DNA of 6,093 nt from Desulfuromonadaceae bacterium GWC2_58_13 (GCA_001825565.1 MHXM01000103.1:249-6341); one strand, 5' to 3'. Positions 1-6,047 are shown, counted from the stretch's first letter. Notes: generated by a model from the letters alone, not told the origin. A program made the numbers and translations.

Positions 1-324
1 GCGAGCGCCGGCGGATTGAGCATCCCCGGCCGCGGCCACCAGAGCCTCGCAGCCGTGGCCGATCAGTTGCACCACCAAGGGGATGCCTTGTTCCCCGGAC
101 ATGATCTCCCGTCTATCGGAGGAAGACAGCCGTCGTTTGGTCGAGGCGGCATGCACCCGCATGAACTCGGTGAACAGCAGGTCGGGCCGGACCCAATCGG
201 CGAACAGGGCGCGCATGGCCCGGTTGGTCAAACCCTGCATCGGCGCCAGCATCAGCGGCGGCGTCCCTTCCGGCCAAGGGAGAGTGGCGCGGGCCGGCCG
301 GGTTTCAACGGTCATCCCGCTCAC
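1..324 (-). CDS. tRNA-dihydrouridine synthase (Dus), N-terminal 108 codons, truncated by window edge
   Basis: Dus enzymes are FMN-dependent and reduce uridine to dihydrouridine in tRNA D-loops, using NADPH, in the cytoplasm. The visible part shows the family's N-terminal TIM-barrel signatures: LMLAPMQGLTNRAMR at residues 24-38 (the APM-x-G-x-T motif that lines the FMN site), LLFTEFMRV at 49-57, and PLVVQLIG at 82-89. The catalytic cysteine region and the stop codon lie beyond position 1. TEFMRV resembles the TEFVRV of DusC more than DusA or DusB, but the subfamily cannot be fixed from this fragment. I chose the GTG at 324 because AAGGAGG lies 7 nt upstream; it overlaps the TGA of the preceding diguanylate cyclase gene as GTGA, suggesting translational coupling. 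An in-frame ATG at 315 is the alternative but lies 16 nt from that Shine-Dalgarno. The family call is strong; only the length and specificity are open. Confidence 0.9.
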   Translation of the reverse strand, partial: MSGMTVETRPARATLPWPEGTPPLMLAPMQGLTNRAMRALFADWVRPDLLFTEFMRVHAASTKRRLSSSDRREIMSGEQGIPLVVQLIGHGCEALVAAAGDAQSAGAR

Positions 325-1349
325 CGTGCCGCCTCCTTTTTGCGGGTGGATTTGGACGAGTACAGCATCTTGTCGGCGGCCTTGAGCAGCAGGTTGATAT
401 CGGCGATCGAGTCGTCCTCGGTGGAAGCAATGCCCCAGCTGGTGGTCACGACAATCGCCTTCCCCTCGAACATCAGCGGATGCCGGGCCAGTTCGGCACG
501 AATCCGCTGCATCAGCTGGGCGGCCCGGGATTTCACCGTCTCGGGCAGAATCAGCACGAATTCGTCGCCGGCATAGCGGGTCACCACGTCCGAAGCGCGA
601 CACATGCGCAGCATGCTTTCGGCCTGGTGTTTGAGCAACAGGTCGCCGCAATCGTGGCCATGGGTGTCGTTGACGACCTTGAAATCGTCAAGATCGACGA
701 AAACCACCGACAGCGGTCGACCGTAACGGCGGGCCCGGTCGAATTCCCGCTGCAGGATGTTTTCCATGGCCCGACGGTTGAGCAGATCGGTGAGGGGGTC
801 ATGATGGGCCACCTTGCTCAGCTTTTCGTGGGCGGTGACGTTGGACAGACACAGCGACACCTTCAACGCCAGTCGTTCGAGCAGCACCGTGTTCAAACCG
901 GGACGGTAGCGCCCGAGCGAACCATCCGCCAGGTTCAGACTGCCGACCAGTTCGCCATCGAGGGTCACCGGAATCATCGCCAGGGAGCCGATGGCGAGGC
1001 AGCGGTGCGGCGGCAGCAGCCGGGCATAGCGATTGAGCTGCTCGTTGACCAGAAGCGGCCGGTCGTCCTGGCCGGCAAGCTTGAGAAAGCTTTCCCGATC
1101 GATCAGGTTCATCCGCTCGCGCAGCACCTTGGTGGTGGCCGACTGGCGAATCAGCTGGGATACGTCGGTCTCTTCGAGCAACGAGAACCAGACCAGCGGA
1201 ATGTCGAAAATGTTGCTGATTTCAATCAACAATATTTCGAAAAAATCGCGAAAATTGAGAACCGACAGAATCCGGCTTTCGACCTCGTGAAACTTGCGGG
1301 CCAGGTCTTCGTTTTCAGAAAACCGCTCGATCAGGGTGATTTTATCCAT
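321..1349 (-). CDS. DUF484/GAF-GGDEF diguanylate cyclase
   Basis: Predicted soluble diguanylate cyclase that makes c-di-GMP from two GTP. With the ATG at 1349 it has 342 residues. A short helical N-terminus is followed by a GAF-like DUF484 sensor domain at about residues 20-170; its core GSLAMIPV (121-128) and the YRPGLNTVLLERL stretch are typical of DUF484. The GGDEF domain (about 180-335) begins at HDPLTDLLNRR. It has DLDDFKVVNDTHGHDCGD with the metal-binding aspartate at 219, and the active-site loop reads AGDEF (260-264) instead of GGDEF. RASD at 251-254, five residues before that loop, is an intact inhibitory I-site. No membrane segments or signal peptide are seen. Frame 1 remains open to a GTG at 1397, which would add 16 atypical residues and overlap cobD by 17 bp; I prefer the ATG, 31 bp after the cobD stop, although neither start has a strong Shine-Dalgarno. 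The gene overlaps dus downstream. The ligand of the GAF domain is unknown. Confidence 0.9.
   Translation of the reverse strand: MDKITLIERFSENEDLARKFHEVESRILSVLNFRDFFEILLIEISNIFDIPLVWFSLLEETDVSQLIRQSATTKVLRERMNLIDRESFLKLAGQDDRPLLVNEQLNRYARLLPPHRCLAIGSLAMIPVTLDGELVGSLNLADGSLGRYRPGLNTVLLERLALKVSLCLSNVTAHEKLSKVAHHDPLTDLLNRRAMENILQREFDRARRYGRPLSVVFVDLDDFKVVNDTHGHDCGDLLLKHQAESMLRMCRASDVVTRYAGDEFVLILPETVKSRAAQLMQRIRAELARHPLMFEGKAIVVTTSWGIASTEDDSIADINLLLKAADKMLYSSKSTRKKEAAR
332..338 (-). promoter_or_regulatory. Shine-Dalgarno of the dus gene
   Basis: AAGGAGG on the minus strand lies within the last codons of the diguanylate cyclase gene, 7 nt before the GTG at 324. It decides the dus start in favour of GTG over the in-frame ATG at 315. 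Confidence 0.75.
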
Positions 1350-1380
1350 AGGTCCGTTCAGCCCCCAGAAACCTGCATGT

Positions 1381-2457
1381 TCAGCTAAGTAATTCACCCA
1401 ACGCCTGCAGCAGACGCCGGTTTTCCCCGGCGCTACGCACGGCCACCCGCAGATAACGCCCGTCCAGCGGCGGAAAATCGGCGCAGTCGCGGATCAGAAT
1501 CCTCTTCGGCCGCAAACCATCCGCCAGAAAAGCGGCCTCCGGCATACCGTCGAGGAGGCGGGCCAGCAGGTAATTGGCCTCGCCGGGAAAAACCCGCATC
1601 CCCAGAGCGATCAGTCCTTCCGCCAGGGCGTCCCGCAGCCGGGGAATCGCGGCCAGGGTCCGCCGCCGGTATTCCTCCTCGGCAAGACAGGCACTGGCCG
1701 CGGCGAGGGCCGGGGTCGACAGGCTCCAGGGGAGGCGGGCCGCCGCCAGCCGGGCGATGCCCCGGGCCGGACCGGCCAGGTAACCGGCCCGCAGGCCGGG
1801 AATGGCGTAGAACTTGGTCAGCGAACGGAACACGTACAGATTGCCGTGGCCGGCTACCCGTTCTAGCACCGAGCGCCGTGGACAGAAATCGACAAACGCC
1901 TCGTCCACCGCCACCACCGCCTGCTCCCGCACTTGGCGGGCCAGGGTTTCGATCACCTCGGGATCGACGCCGGCCCCCGAGGGGTTACCGGGGTTGGCCA
2001 GCAGGATCAGGTCGGTATCGGTCGGCAAGGCCCGCAGCAGCTTATCCGGATCAAGTTGAAAGCCGTCTTCCGGACAGAGCGGAAAAAAATCGAGCTGCAC
2101 CTGCGCCTGCGAAAAAGCCCGCTCATATTCGCTGAAAGCCGGAGTCACCAGCAGCGCCCGCCGGGGCCTCAGCACCTGCGGCAGCAGGTAGAGCAACTCG
2201 GTGGAGCCGCTGCCGGGCAGCAGGTTTTCGGCGGGCAGACCATGGTGCGCGGCGAGCGCGCCGCGCAGGGAGGCGGCATCGATCTCCGGGTAATGGACCG
2301 CTTCCAGCAGCGATTCCCGAGCGGCCGCCAGCACCCCGTCGGGAACCCCCAGGGGATTGATGCTGGCGGAAAAATCGAGGATATCCCCCATCGGGACGCC
2401 CAGCTCCCGGGCCGTCCGGGCCACCGCTCCACCATGTACGAACCGTTTCATCGACAA
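1381..2457 (-). CDS. cobD: Threonine-phosphate decarboxylase (Salmonella CobD type; CobC in Pseudomonas naming)
   Basis: PLP enzyme of the class I/II aminotransferase fold, related to histidinol-phosphate aminotransferase. It decarboxylates L-threonine O-3-phosphate to (R)-1-amino-2-propanol O-2-phosphate, the linker of the cobalamin nucleotide loop. The 358 residues match the 364 of Salmonella CobD, and the match runs end to end: HGG at 8-10, LDFSASINPLG at 27-37, NPGNPSG at 155-161, D185 in VDEAFVDF for the pyridine nitrogen, and SLTKFYAIPGLRAGYL at 212-227 with K215 as the Schiff-base lysine. RILIRDCADFPPLDGRYLRVAVRSA near the C-terminus closely follows Salmonella CobD. I chose the TTG at 2457 because AAGGA lies 7 nt upstream; the ATG two codons on (2451) would be 13 nt away. 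Its product is used by CbiB, encoded just upstream but separated by a 204-bp gap carrying an inserted repeat element. There is no sign of damage. Confidence 0.95.
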   Translation of the reverse strand: MSMKRFVHGGAVARTARELGVPMGDILDFSASINPLGVPDGVLAAARESLLEAVHYPEIDAASLRGALAAHHGLPAENLLPGSGSTELLYLLPQVLRPRRALLVTPAFSEYERAFSQAQVQLDFFPLCPEDGFQLDPDKLLRALPTDTDLILLANPGNPSGAGVDPEVIETLARQVREQAVVAVDEAFVDFCPRRSVLERVAGHGNLYVFRSLTKFYAIPGLRAGYLAGPARGIARLAAARLPWSLSTPALAAASACLAEEEYRRRTLAAIPRLRDALAEGLIALGMRVFPGEANYLLARLLDGMPEAAFLADGLRPKRILIRDCADFPPLDGRYLRVAVRSAGENRRLLQALGELLS

Positions 2458-2463
2458 ACTGAT

Positions 2464-2474
2464 TTCCTTTTCAG
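2464..2474. repeat. 11-bp direct repeat, left copy (putative target-site duplication)
   Basis: TTCCTTTTCAG on the plus strand (CTGAAAAGGAA on minus) is repeated without mismatch at 2655-2665, 191 bp away. The two copies bracket the palindromic element at 2475-2654. This copy carries the cobD Shine-Dalgarno. Its last base also belongs to the terminal inverted repeat. Confidence 0.7.
2465..2471 (-). promoter_or_regulatory. Shine-Dalgarno of cobD, inside a duplicated 11-bp sequence
   Basis: AAAAGGA on the minus strand gives AAGGA 7 nt before the TTG start at 2457. It is part of the 11-bp sequence CTGAAAAGGAA that also occurs at the cbiB stop codon (2655-2665), so this ribosome binding site appears to be one copy of a target-site duplication. 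Confidence 0.6.
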
Positions 2475-2654
2475 ATTAACACTAATCTTCCGCTTAGCTT
2501 TTCTCCCCCTCCTGGATCAGGAGGGGGTCGGGGGGTGGTAGAGATCGAAAAGCTTTTACCACCCCCAGCCCCTCCTAAAATAGGAGGGGGGAAGGACCCC
2601 GGCACAAACCAGCGCCCTCCTCCGCAATCTGCGGAAGATTGGTACTAATCAGGA
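2475..2654. mobile_element. MITE-like 180-bp palindromic element between cbiB and cobD
   Basis: Non-coding insert with imperfect terminal inverted repeats: the left end (2473-2493) and the reverse complement of the right end (2631-2652) agree at 18 of 22 positions over CAGATTAACACTAATCTTCCGC-like sequence. Inside are three perfect hairpins (2505-2591), and near the right end is a short palindrome CCGCA-ATC-TGCGG (2622-2634). It is bracketed by identical 11-bp direct repeats. It has no open frame that looks like a transposase, so it would need a transposase in trans. A 25-bp piece of its left end recurs at 6069-6093. It interrupts an otherwise overlapping or near-overlapping operon. The alternative is a composite of stationary intergenic repeats, with the direct repeat arising by chance. 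Confidence 0.6.
2505..2591. repeat. Two inverted hairpin repeat units forming a large cruciform
   Basis: Three perfect hairpins are nested here. CCCCCTCCTG/CAGGAGGGGG pairs over 10 bp with a GAT loop (2505-2527). GGGGGTGGTA/TACCACCCCC pairs over 10 bp around a 16-nt loop (2531-2566) that includes most of the 10-bp palindrome AAAAGCTTTT (2548-2557). CCCCTCCTA/TAGGAGGGG pairs over 9 bp with an AAA loop (2569-2589). The outer two are inverted copies of one unit (hairpin followed by a G-rich GGGGGTGGTA tail), so the whole block can also fold as one long stem. No T-run follows on either strand, so it is not a standard intrinsic terminator, but it may slow transcription or shape mRNA decay between cbiB and cobD. 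Confidence 0.8.
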
Positions 2655-2665
2655 TTCCTTTTCAG
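2655..2665. repeat. 11-bp direct repeat, right copy, containing the cbiB stop codon
   Basis: Second perfect copy of TTCCTTTTCAG. On the minus strand CTGAAAAGGAA contains the cbiB TGA (2664-2662) followed directly by an AAAAGGA-type Shine-Dalgarno that now has no gene behind it. Confidence 0.7.
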
Positions 2666-3609
2666 CACGCCAGCCACACCAGCCAGACGGCGAGACCGAG
2701 GGCGAACAACGAACTCAGGTACATCAGGCGCACGGTGCCATGATAGCTGGCGAGGGTTACCGGGCGGATCGGGTCGCCCAGGGTCGGCTTGTCGACCGGA
2801 ACGCCGAAATAGACGGCCGGGCCGCCGAGCCGCACGCCCAGGGCCCCAGCCGCGGCCGCCTCGGGAAAACCGGCATTGGGACTGGCATGCTTGCGGGCAT
2901 CGCGCAGCATGACGCGCCAGGCCCCGCGGGCATCGAGACCGCAGAACAGCGCCGCCAGCACCATCAGCATCCCGGTCAGCCGGGCCGGCAGCAAATTGAG
3001 CAGATCGTCGAGGCGGGCCGAGGCCCAGCCCAGCTCGCGGTAAATATCGTCCCGGTAGCCGACCATCGAATCGAGGGTGCTGGCGGCCTTGTAGAGCAGG
3101 GCCAACACCGGCCCGCCGATGGACAGGTAGAAGAGCGGGCCGATCACCCCGTCCGAGGTATTCTCCGCCACCGTTTCGATGCAGGCCTTGAGAATTCCCT
3201 CCTCATCGAGGTTCGCCGTCTCCCGGCCGACGATCATCGCCAGGCTGCGACGAGCCTCGGCCAGCCGTTTCTGCTCGACGAACCGGACCACCTCGCGGCT
3301 TTCCTTGTGCAGGGCGCGCAAAGCCAGGGTCGTGTAGGCCAGCCAGACCGCAACGACCAGGCCCGCCACCGGATGAATCTCCGCCGCCAGCCACAACACG
3401 CCGTAAGCCACCACTCCGGTGATCAGCAGGGTCGATCCGGCCAGCAGAACTCCGGCCAGGCGCCGGTTATCGAAAACGCTGGCCAGCAGAAATTCAAGCC
3501 GGTTGATGACGGCCCCGATGAGAACCACCGGATGAAACATCCCCCGGGGATCGCCAATCAGCAGATCAAGCAAGAAAGCCGCCGGTATCAACCACTCTTT
3601 TTCCATCAT
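2662..3609 (-). CDS. cbiB: Adenosylcobinamide-phosphate synthase CbiB (CobD in Pseudomonas naming)
   Basis: Inner-membrane enzyme that condenses adenosylcobyric acid with (R)-1-amino-2-propanol O-2-phosphate to give adenosylcobinamide phosphate. The 315 residues are normal family length and carry its signatures: LDLLIGDPRGMFHPVVLIG (14-32), IVGRETANLDE (126-136), ETVAENTSDGVIGPLFY (145-161), GGPVLALLYKAASTLDSMVGYR (165-186), DDLLNLLPARLTG (201-213) and HASPNAGFPEAAAAGALGVRLGGPAVYFG (241-269). Hydrophobic segments suitable for membrane spanning lie at about 50-76, 78-98, 154-174, 209-225 and 294-313. The start overlaps the cobQ stop as ATGA. A second ATG at 3606 directly follows and sits 7 nt from GGAGG, against 4 nt for the first, so the protein may begin at residue 2. 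It lies between the genes for its two substrates' enzymes, cobQ upstream and cobD downstream, and ends at the 11-bp direct repeat. Confidence 0.96.
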   Translation of the reverse strand: MMEKEWLIPAAFLLDLLIGDPRGMFHPVVLIGAVINRLEFLLASVFDNRRLAGVLLAGSTLLITGVVAYGVLWLAAEIHPVAGLVVAVWLAYTTLALRALHKESREVVRFVEQKRLAEARRSLAMIVGRETANLDEEGILKACIETVAENTSDGVIGPLFYLSIGGPVLALLYKAASTLDSMVGYRDDIYRELGWASARLDDLLNLLPARLTGMLMVLAALFCGLDARGAWRVMLRDARKHASPNAGFPEAAAAGALGVRLGGPAVYFGVPVDKPTLGDPIRPVTLASYHGTVRLMYLSSLFALGLAVWLVWLAC

Positions 3610-5930
3610 TCCTCCTCCAGGGCATCCAGGCCGAGCAGGCCGAAAATCCGCGCCATGTCCAGATGGGTTTGCAAGTGATCGGCCAGCCGGTCGAGTTCCG
3701 CCTCCAGACTTGCCGACACCGCTGGGGGCGTCGGCATCCCGGCCCCGGCCCGCAGCGGAGCCAGCAACGCCCGGCGCACCGTCTCGTCATCGAACAGACC
3801 GTGCAGGTAGGTGCCCCAGACCCGGCCATCGGCGGAAACCGCGCCGTCGTCGAGATCGGCCAGGGCGCCGGAGCGACGGGTCAGGCGCAGCAGCGGCCGA
3901 GCCGCCGCTCCACAGAGGGTTTCCCCCTGATGGATTTCATATCCGCGAACCACCGTTCCGGCCGGCCAGCCGATGGCTTCGGCTCCGGGCAGAGCCGTTC
4001 CTTCAACCAGGTGGGTCTTTTTCAGCGGATGGAGTTCGGTCGCAACGTCGAGCAGGCCGAGTCCTTCGGCCACGGCCAGGTCCGACTCGATCCCCAGGGG
4101 ATCGCTCAAATGGTGGCCGAGCATCTGGTAGCCCCCGCAGATTCCGATCACCCGCCCGCCGGCGCCGCGATATTCGCGGATCGCCTCGAACCAGCCGCGC
4201 TCCCGCAGAAACCTCAGGTCGGGGAGGGTGCTCTTGGTGCCGGGCAGAATCAGCAGATCGAGTCCCGCCAGCTGAGCGGGTTCCTCAATGTAGATCAGGT
4301 CGACGTCCGGCTCCCGTTCGAAGGGATCGAAGTCGCTGTAGTTGGAGATGCGCGGCAGCCGCGCCACGCCGATGCGCAACCCCCGCCCGGTCGGCAGCCG
4401 TCCCTTGCGGTCCAGCGCCACCGAATCCTCTTCGGGCAGCTTCAGGTCGATCCAGGGGATCACCCCGAGTACCGGCACCCCGGTGCGGTCCTCGATCAGC
4501 TCGATGCCGGGGCGAAGCAACGAGGGGTCGCCGCGAAACCGGTTGATGATCACCCCGGCGATCCGGGCCCGCTCCGTCGGATCGAGCAGCTCCAGGGTGC
4601 CGACCAGCGCGGCGAACACCCCGCCACGGTCGATGTCGGCCACCAGCAGCACCGGGGCGTCGGCCATGGCTGCCGCCTTGAGGTTGACGATATCGTGCTC
4701 CTTGAGATTGACCTCGGCGATGCTGCCGGCTCCTTCCATGACCACCACCTGGTGGCGGGACGCCAACCGGGCGAAGGATTCCCGCACCCGCTCGAAGGCC
4801 TCGGTTTTGAAGCGGTGGTATTCGCGCACGCTCATGTTGCCCACCGGCCGTCCATGCACGATCACCTGGGAACCGGTGTCGGAGTTGGGTTTGAGCAGCA
4901 CCGGGTTCATGTCGGTGTGGGCGGGGATGCCGCAGGCCGCCGCCTGCAACGCCTGGGCCCGGCCGATCTCGCCCCCCTCGGGAGTGACCGCCGAGGTGAG
5001 TGCCATGTTCTGGGCCTTGAACGGCGCCACCGAAATGCCCCGCCGTCGCAGAATCCGGCAGAGGCCGGCGGCGATTACGCTCTTGCCGACGTCGCTGCCG
5101 GTGCCGCCAATAAACAGGGATTTGGCAGGCTGAAGACTGAAGGCTGAAGGTTGGCCTGGACCTTCGGTCTTCAGCCTTCGGCCTTCAGCCTTCAGTTCAT
5201 ACCCCCTCGGCGTCAGCATCCTCCCGGCGGAATCGATCCGGGTCGCCGAGTTGCCGATCAGCACCAGCGACAGCATGTCGACTTCCTGATCGGACAGATG
5301 CGCCAGGTCGGTCACCGTGACCGTTTCGTCGGGACGGCAGGCGTTGCGTACGATTCCCACCGGGGTCCGCGGGCCACGGTGGCGCAGCAGAATCGCCCGC
5401 GCCTCGTCGAGTTGACGAAGGCGCCCTTTGCTGCGGGGATTGTAGAGGGCGATGACGAAATCGGCGCGACCGGCGGCATCGAGGCGACGGCGGATCAGCG
5501 GCCAGGGGGTGAGCAGGTCGGACAGGGAGATCACCGCGAAGTCGTGCATCAGCGGAGCGCCGAGCCGGCAGGCCGCCGCCTGCACCGCCGACACCCCAGG
5601 GACCACGACGATCTCCGGCTCGCCGACCGGATCGGATTCGACCAGCTCCAGCACCAGCCCGGCCATGCCGTAGATGCCCGCATCGCCGGACGAGACCAGC
5701 GCCACTATTTTACCGGCGCGGGCCAGCTCCAGCGCCTCGCGGCAACGGTCGACCTCCTTCTTCATTCCCGAGGAAACGACGTCTTTGCCGGCCAGCAGCG
5801 GCTCGATCAGGTCGAGGTAAGTCTTGTAGCCGACCACCGTGTCGGCCCCCTCGATCGCCTCGCGGGCGGCAAAGGTCATATGTTCATGGCCGCCGGGACC
5901 GATGCCGACGACGTAGAGGGTTCCGGTCAT
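3606..5930 (-). CDS. cobJ-cobQ: CobJ/CbiH-CobQ/CbiP fusion: C17-methyltransferase plus cobyric acid synthase
   Basis: One 774-residue open frame holding two complete cobalamin enzymes. Residues 1-245 are the C17-methyltransferase of CobJ/CbiH type, which uses SAM and contracts the corrin ring: VGIGPGG (8-14), LVSSGDAGIYGMAG (78-91), VVPGVSA (109-115), ALYNPRSKGR (161-170), ending in LTPRGYE. Residues 268-774 are cobyric acid synthase, which amidates the b, d, e and g side chains: P-loop GGTGSDVGKS (275-284), PFKAQNMALTS (303-313), VMEGAGS (397-403), DIDRGGVFA (432-440), and a glutamine amidotransferase domain with catalytic C598 (GICGGYQMLG) and H710 (YLHGLF). Each half has normal free-standing length. 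They are joined by a 22-residue linker encoded entirely by a heptamer repeat; no ATG, GTG or TTG start exists near the CobQ boundary, so a single polypeptide is expected. AAGGA lies 5 nt before the ATG at 5930. The stop overlaps cbiB. CobJ versus CbiH (aerobic or anaerobic route) cannot be settled here. Confidence 0.95.
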   Translation of the reverse strand: MTGTLYVVGIGPGGHEHMTFAAREAIEGADTVVGYKTYLDLIEPLLAGKDVVSSGMKKEVDRCREALELARAGKIVALVSSGDAGIYGMAGLVLELVESDPVGEPEIVVVPGVSAVQAAACRLGAPLMHDFAVISLSDLLTPWPLIRRRLDAAGRADFVIALYNPRSKGRLRQLDEARAILLRHRGPRTPVGIVRNACRPDETVTVTDLAHLSDQEVDMLSLVLIGNSATRIDSAGRMLTPRGYELKAEGRRLKTEGPGQPSAFSLQPAKSLFIGGTGSDVGKSVIAAGLCRILRRRGISVAPFKAQNMALTSAVTPEGGEIGRAQALQAAACGIPAHTDMNPVLLKPNSDTGSQVIVHGRPVGNMSVREYHRFKTEAFERVRESFARLASRHQVVVMEGAGSIAEVNLKEHDIVNLKAAAMADAPVLLVADIDRGGVFAALVGTLELLDPTERARIAGVIINRFRGDPSLLRPGIELIEDRTGVPVLGVIPWIDLKLPEEDSVALDRKGRLPTGRGLRIGVARLPRISNYSDFDPFEREPDVDLIYIEEPAQLAGLDLLILPGTKSTLPDLRFLRERGWFEAIREYRGAGGRVIGICGGYQMLGHHLSDPLGIESDLAVAEGLGLLDVATELHPLKKTHLVEGTALPGAEAIGWPAGTVVRGYEIHQGETLCGAAARPLLRLTRRSGALADLDDGAVSADGRVWGTYLHGLFDDETVRRALLAPLRAGAGMPTPPAVSASLEAELDRLADHLQTHLDMARIFGLLGLDALEEE
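5130..5195 (-). repeat. Heptamer inverted-repeat cassette encoding the CobJ-CobQ linker
   Basis: Exactly 66 bp, made of five direct heptamers of CTGAAGG type (two perfect, three with one or two changes), a 10-nt spacer TCCAGGCCAA, and three inverted heptamers of CCTTCAG type. Left and right arms can pair into a strong hairpin. Being 22 codons long, it keeps the frame and encodes residues 246-267 (starting LKAEGRRLKTEG and ending AFSLQ). Because units are 7 nt, the peptide has a 7-residue, 21-nt period. It looks like an intergenic repeat recruited as coding sequence. Confidence 0.85.
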
Positions 5931-5935
5931 TGCAA

Positions 5936-5941
5936 TCCTTA
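5936..5941 (-). promoter_or_regulatory. Shine-Dalgarno of cobJ-cobQ
   Basis: TAAGGA on the minus strand ends 5 nt before the ATG at 5930, supporting that start. Confidence 0.6.
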
Positions 5942-5974
5942 TCTCAACAAACGCCCACTCGCGAGGAGGAGCCT

Positions 5975-6011
5975 CCCTCTCCCCTCGTGGGAGAGGGTCG
6001 GGGCGAGGGGG
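5975..6011. repeat. Intergenic hairpin repeat with GTCGGGG tail
   Basis: CCCTCTCCC/GGGAGAGGG is a perfect 9-bp stem with a CTCGT loop (5975-5997), followed on the plus strand by TCGGGGCGAGGGGG. This plan (pyrimidine/purine hairpin, then GTCGGGG and a G-rich tail) is the same as that of the unit at 2505-2540 and is a common type of proteobacterial intergenic repeat. In the cobJ transcript it would form a hairpin in the leader. There is no T-run, so it is unlikely to be an intrinsic terminator. Confidence 0.75.
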
Positions 6012-6037
6012 TTATAGGTGTGCTTTGACAACATCAA
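6011..6037 (-). promoter_or_regulatory. Possible sigma-70 promoter for the cobalamin operon (weak)
   Basis: On the minus strand TATAAC (6016-6011, five of six consensus) follows TTGATG (6037-6032, four of six) at a short 15-bp spacing. A second option is a perfect TTGACA (6058-6053) with 17 bp to GATGTT (only three of six). Neither is convincing, and both overlap palindromes. The operon could equally be read from a gene beyond the window. Confidence 0.2.
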
Positions 6038-6044
6038 GCACACC
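6017..6044. repeat. Hairpin upstream of cobJ-cobQ
   Basis: GGTGTGCTT/AAGCACACC is a perfect 9-bp inverted repeat around a 10-nt loop; two more pairs form if one base is bulged. No T-run follows on either strand. It could be an operator, a leader RNA structure, or part of a repeat cluster. It has no cobalamin riboswitch sequence around it. Confidence 0.55.
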
Positions 6045-6047
6045 TTC

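Noticed and set aside
480..1388. Plus-strand open frame of 302 codons antisense to the diguanylate cyclase gene
   Set aside because: It mirrors the conserved GGDEF gene and has no domain signature or convincing ribosome binding site.
1350..1397. GTG at 1397 as start of the diguanylate cyclase gene
   Set aside because: It would add 16 residues unlike the family, overlap cobD by 17 bp and has only a weak ribosome binding site; the ATG at 1349 fits better, though this is not certain.
2505..2591. Intrinsic terminator between cbiB and cobD
   Set aside because: Strong hairpins are present but no T-run follows on the minus or plus strand; a pause or RNA-stability role remains possible.
2740..3678. 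Plus-strand open frame of 312 codons antisense to cbiB
   Set aside because: Shadow of a conserved membrane-protein gene; composition is typical of antisense frames.
3663..5147. Long plus-strand open frame (494 codons) antisense to the CobQ half
   Set aside because: Its translation is low-complexity, rich in Q, G, H and R with no recognisable domain, and it lies opposite a clearly conserved gene; it is a GC-rich shadow frame.
5130..5195. CRISPR-like array of short repeats
   Set aside because: Units are only 7 bp, contiguous and partly inverted, without unique spacers, and they are translated in frame.
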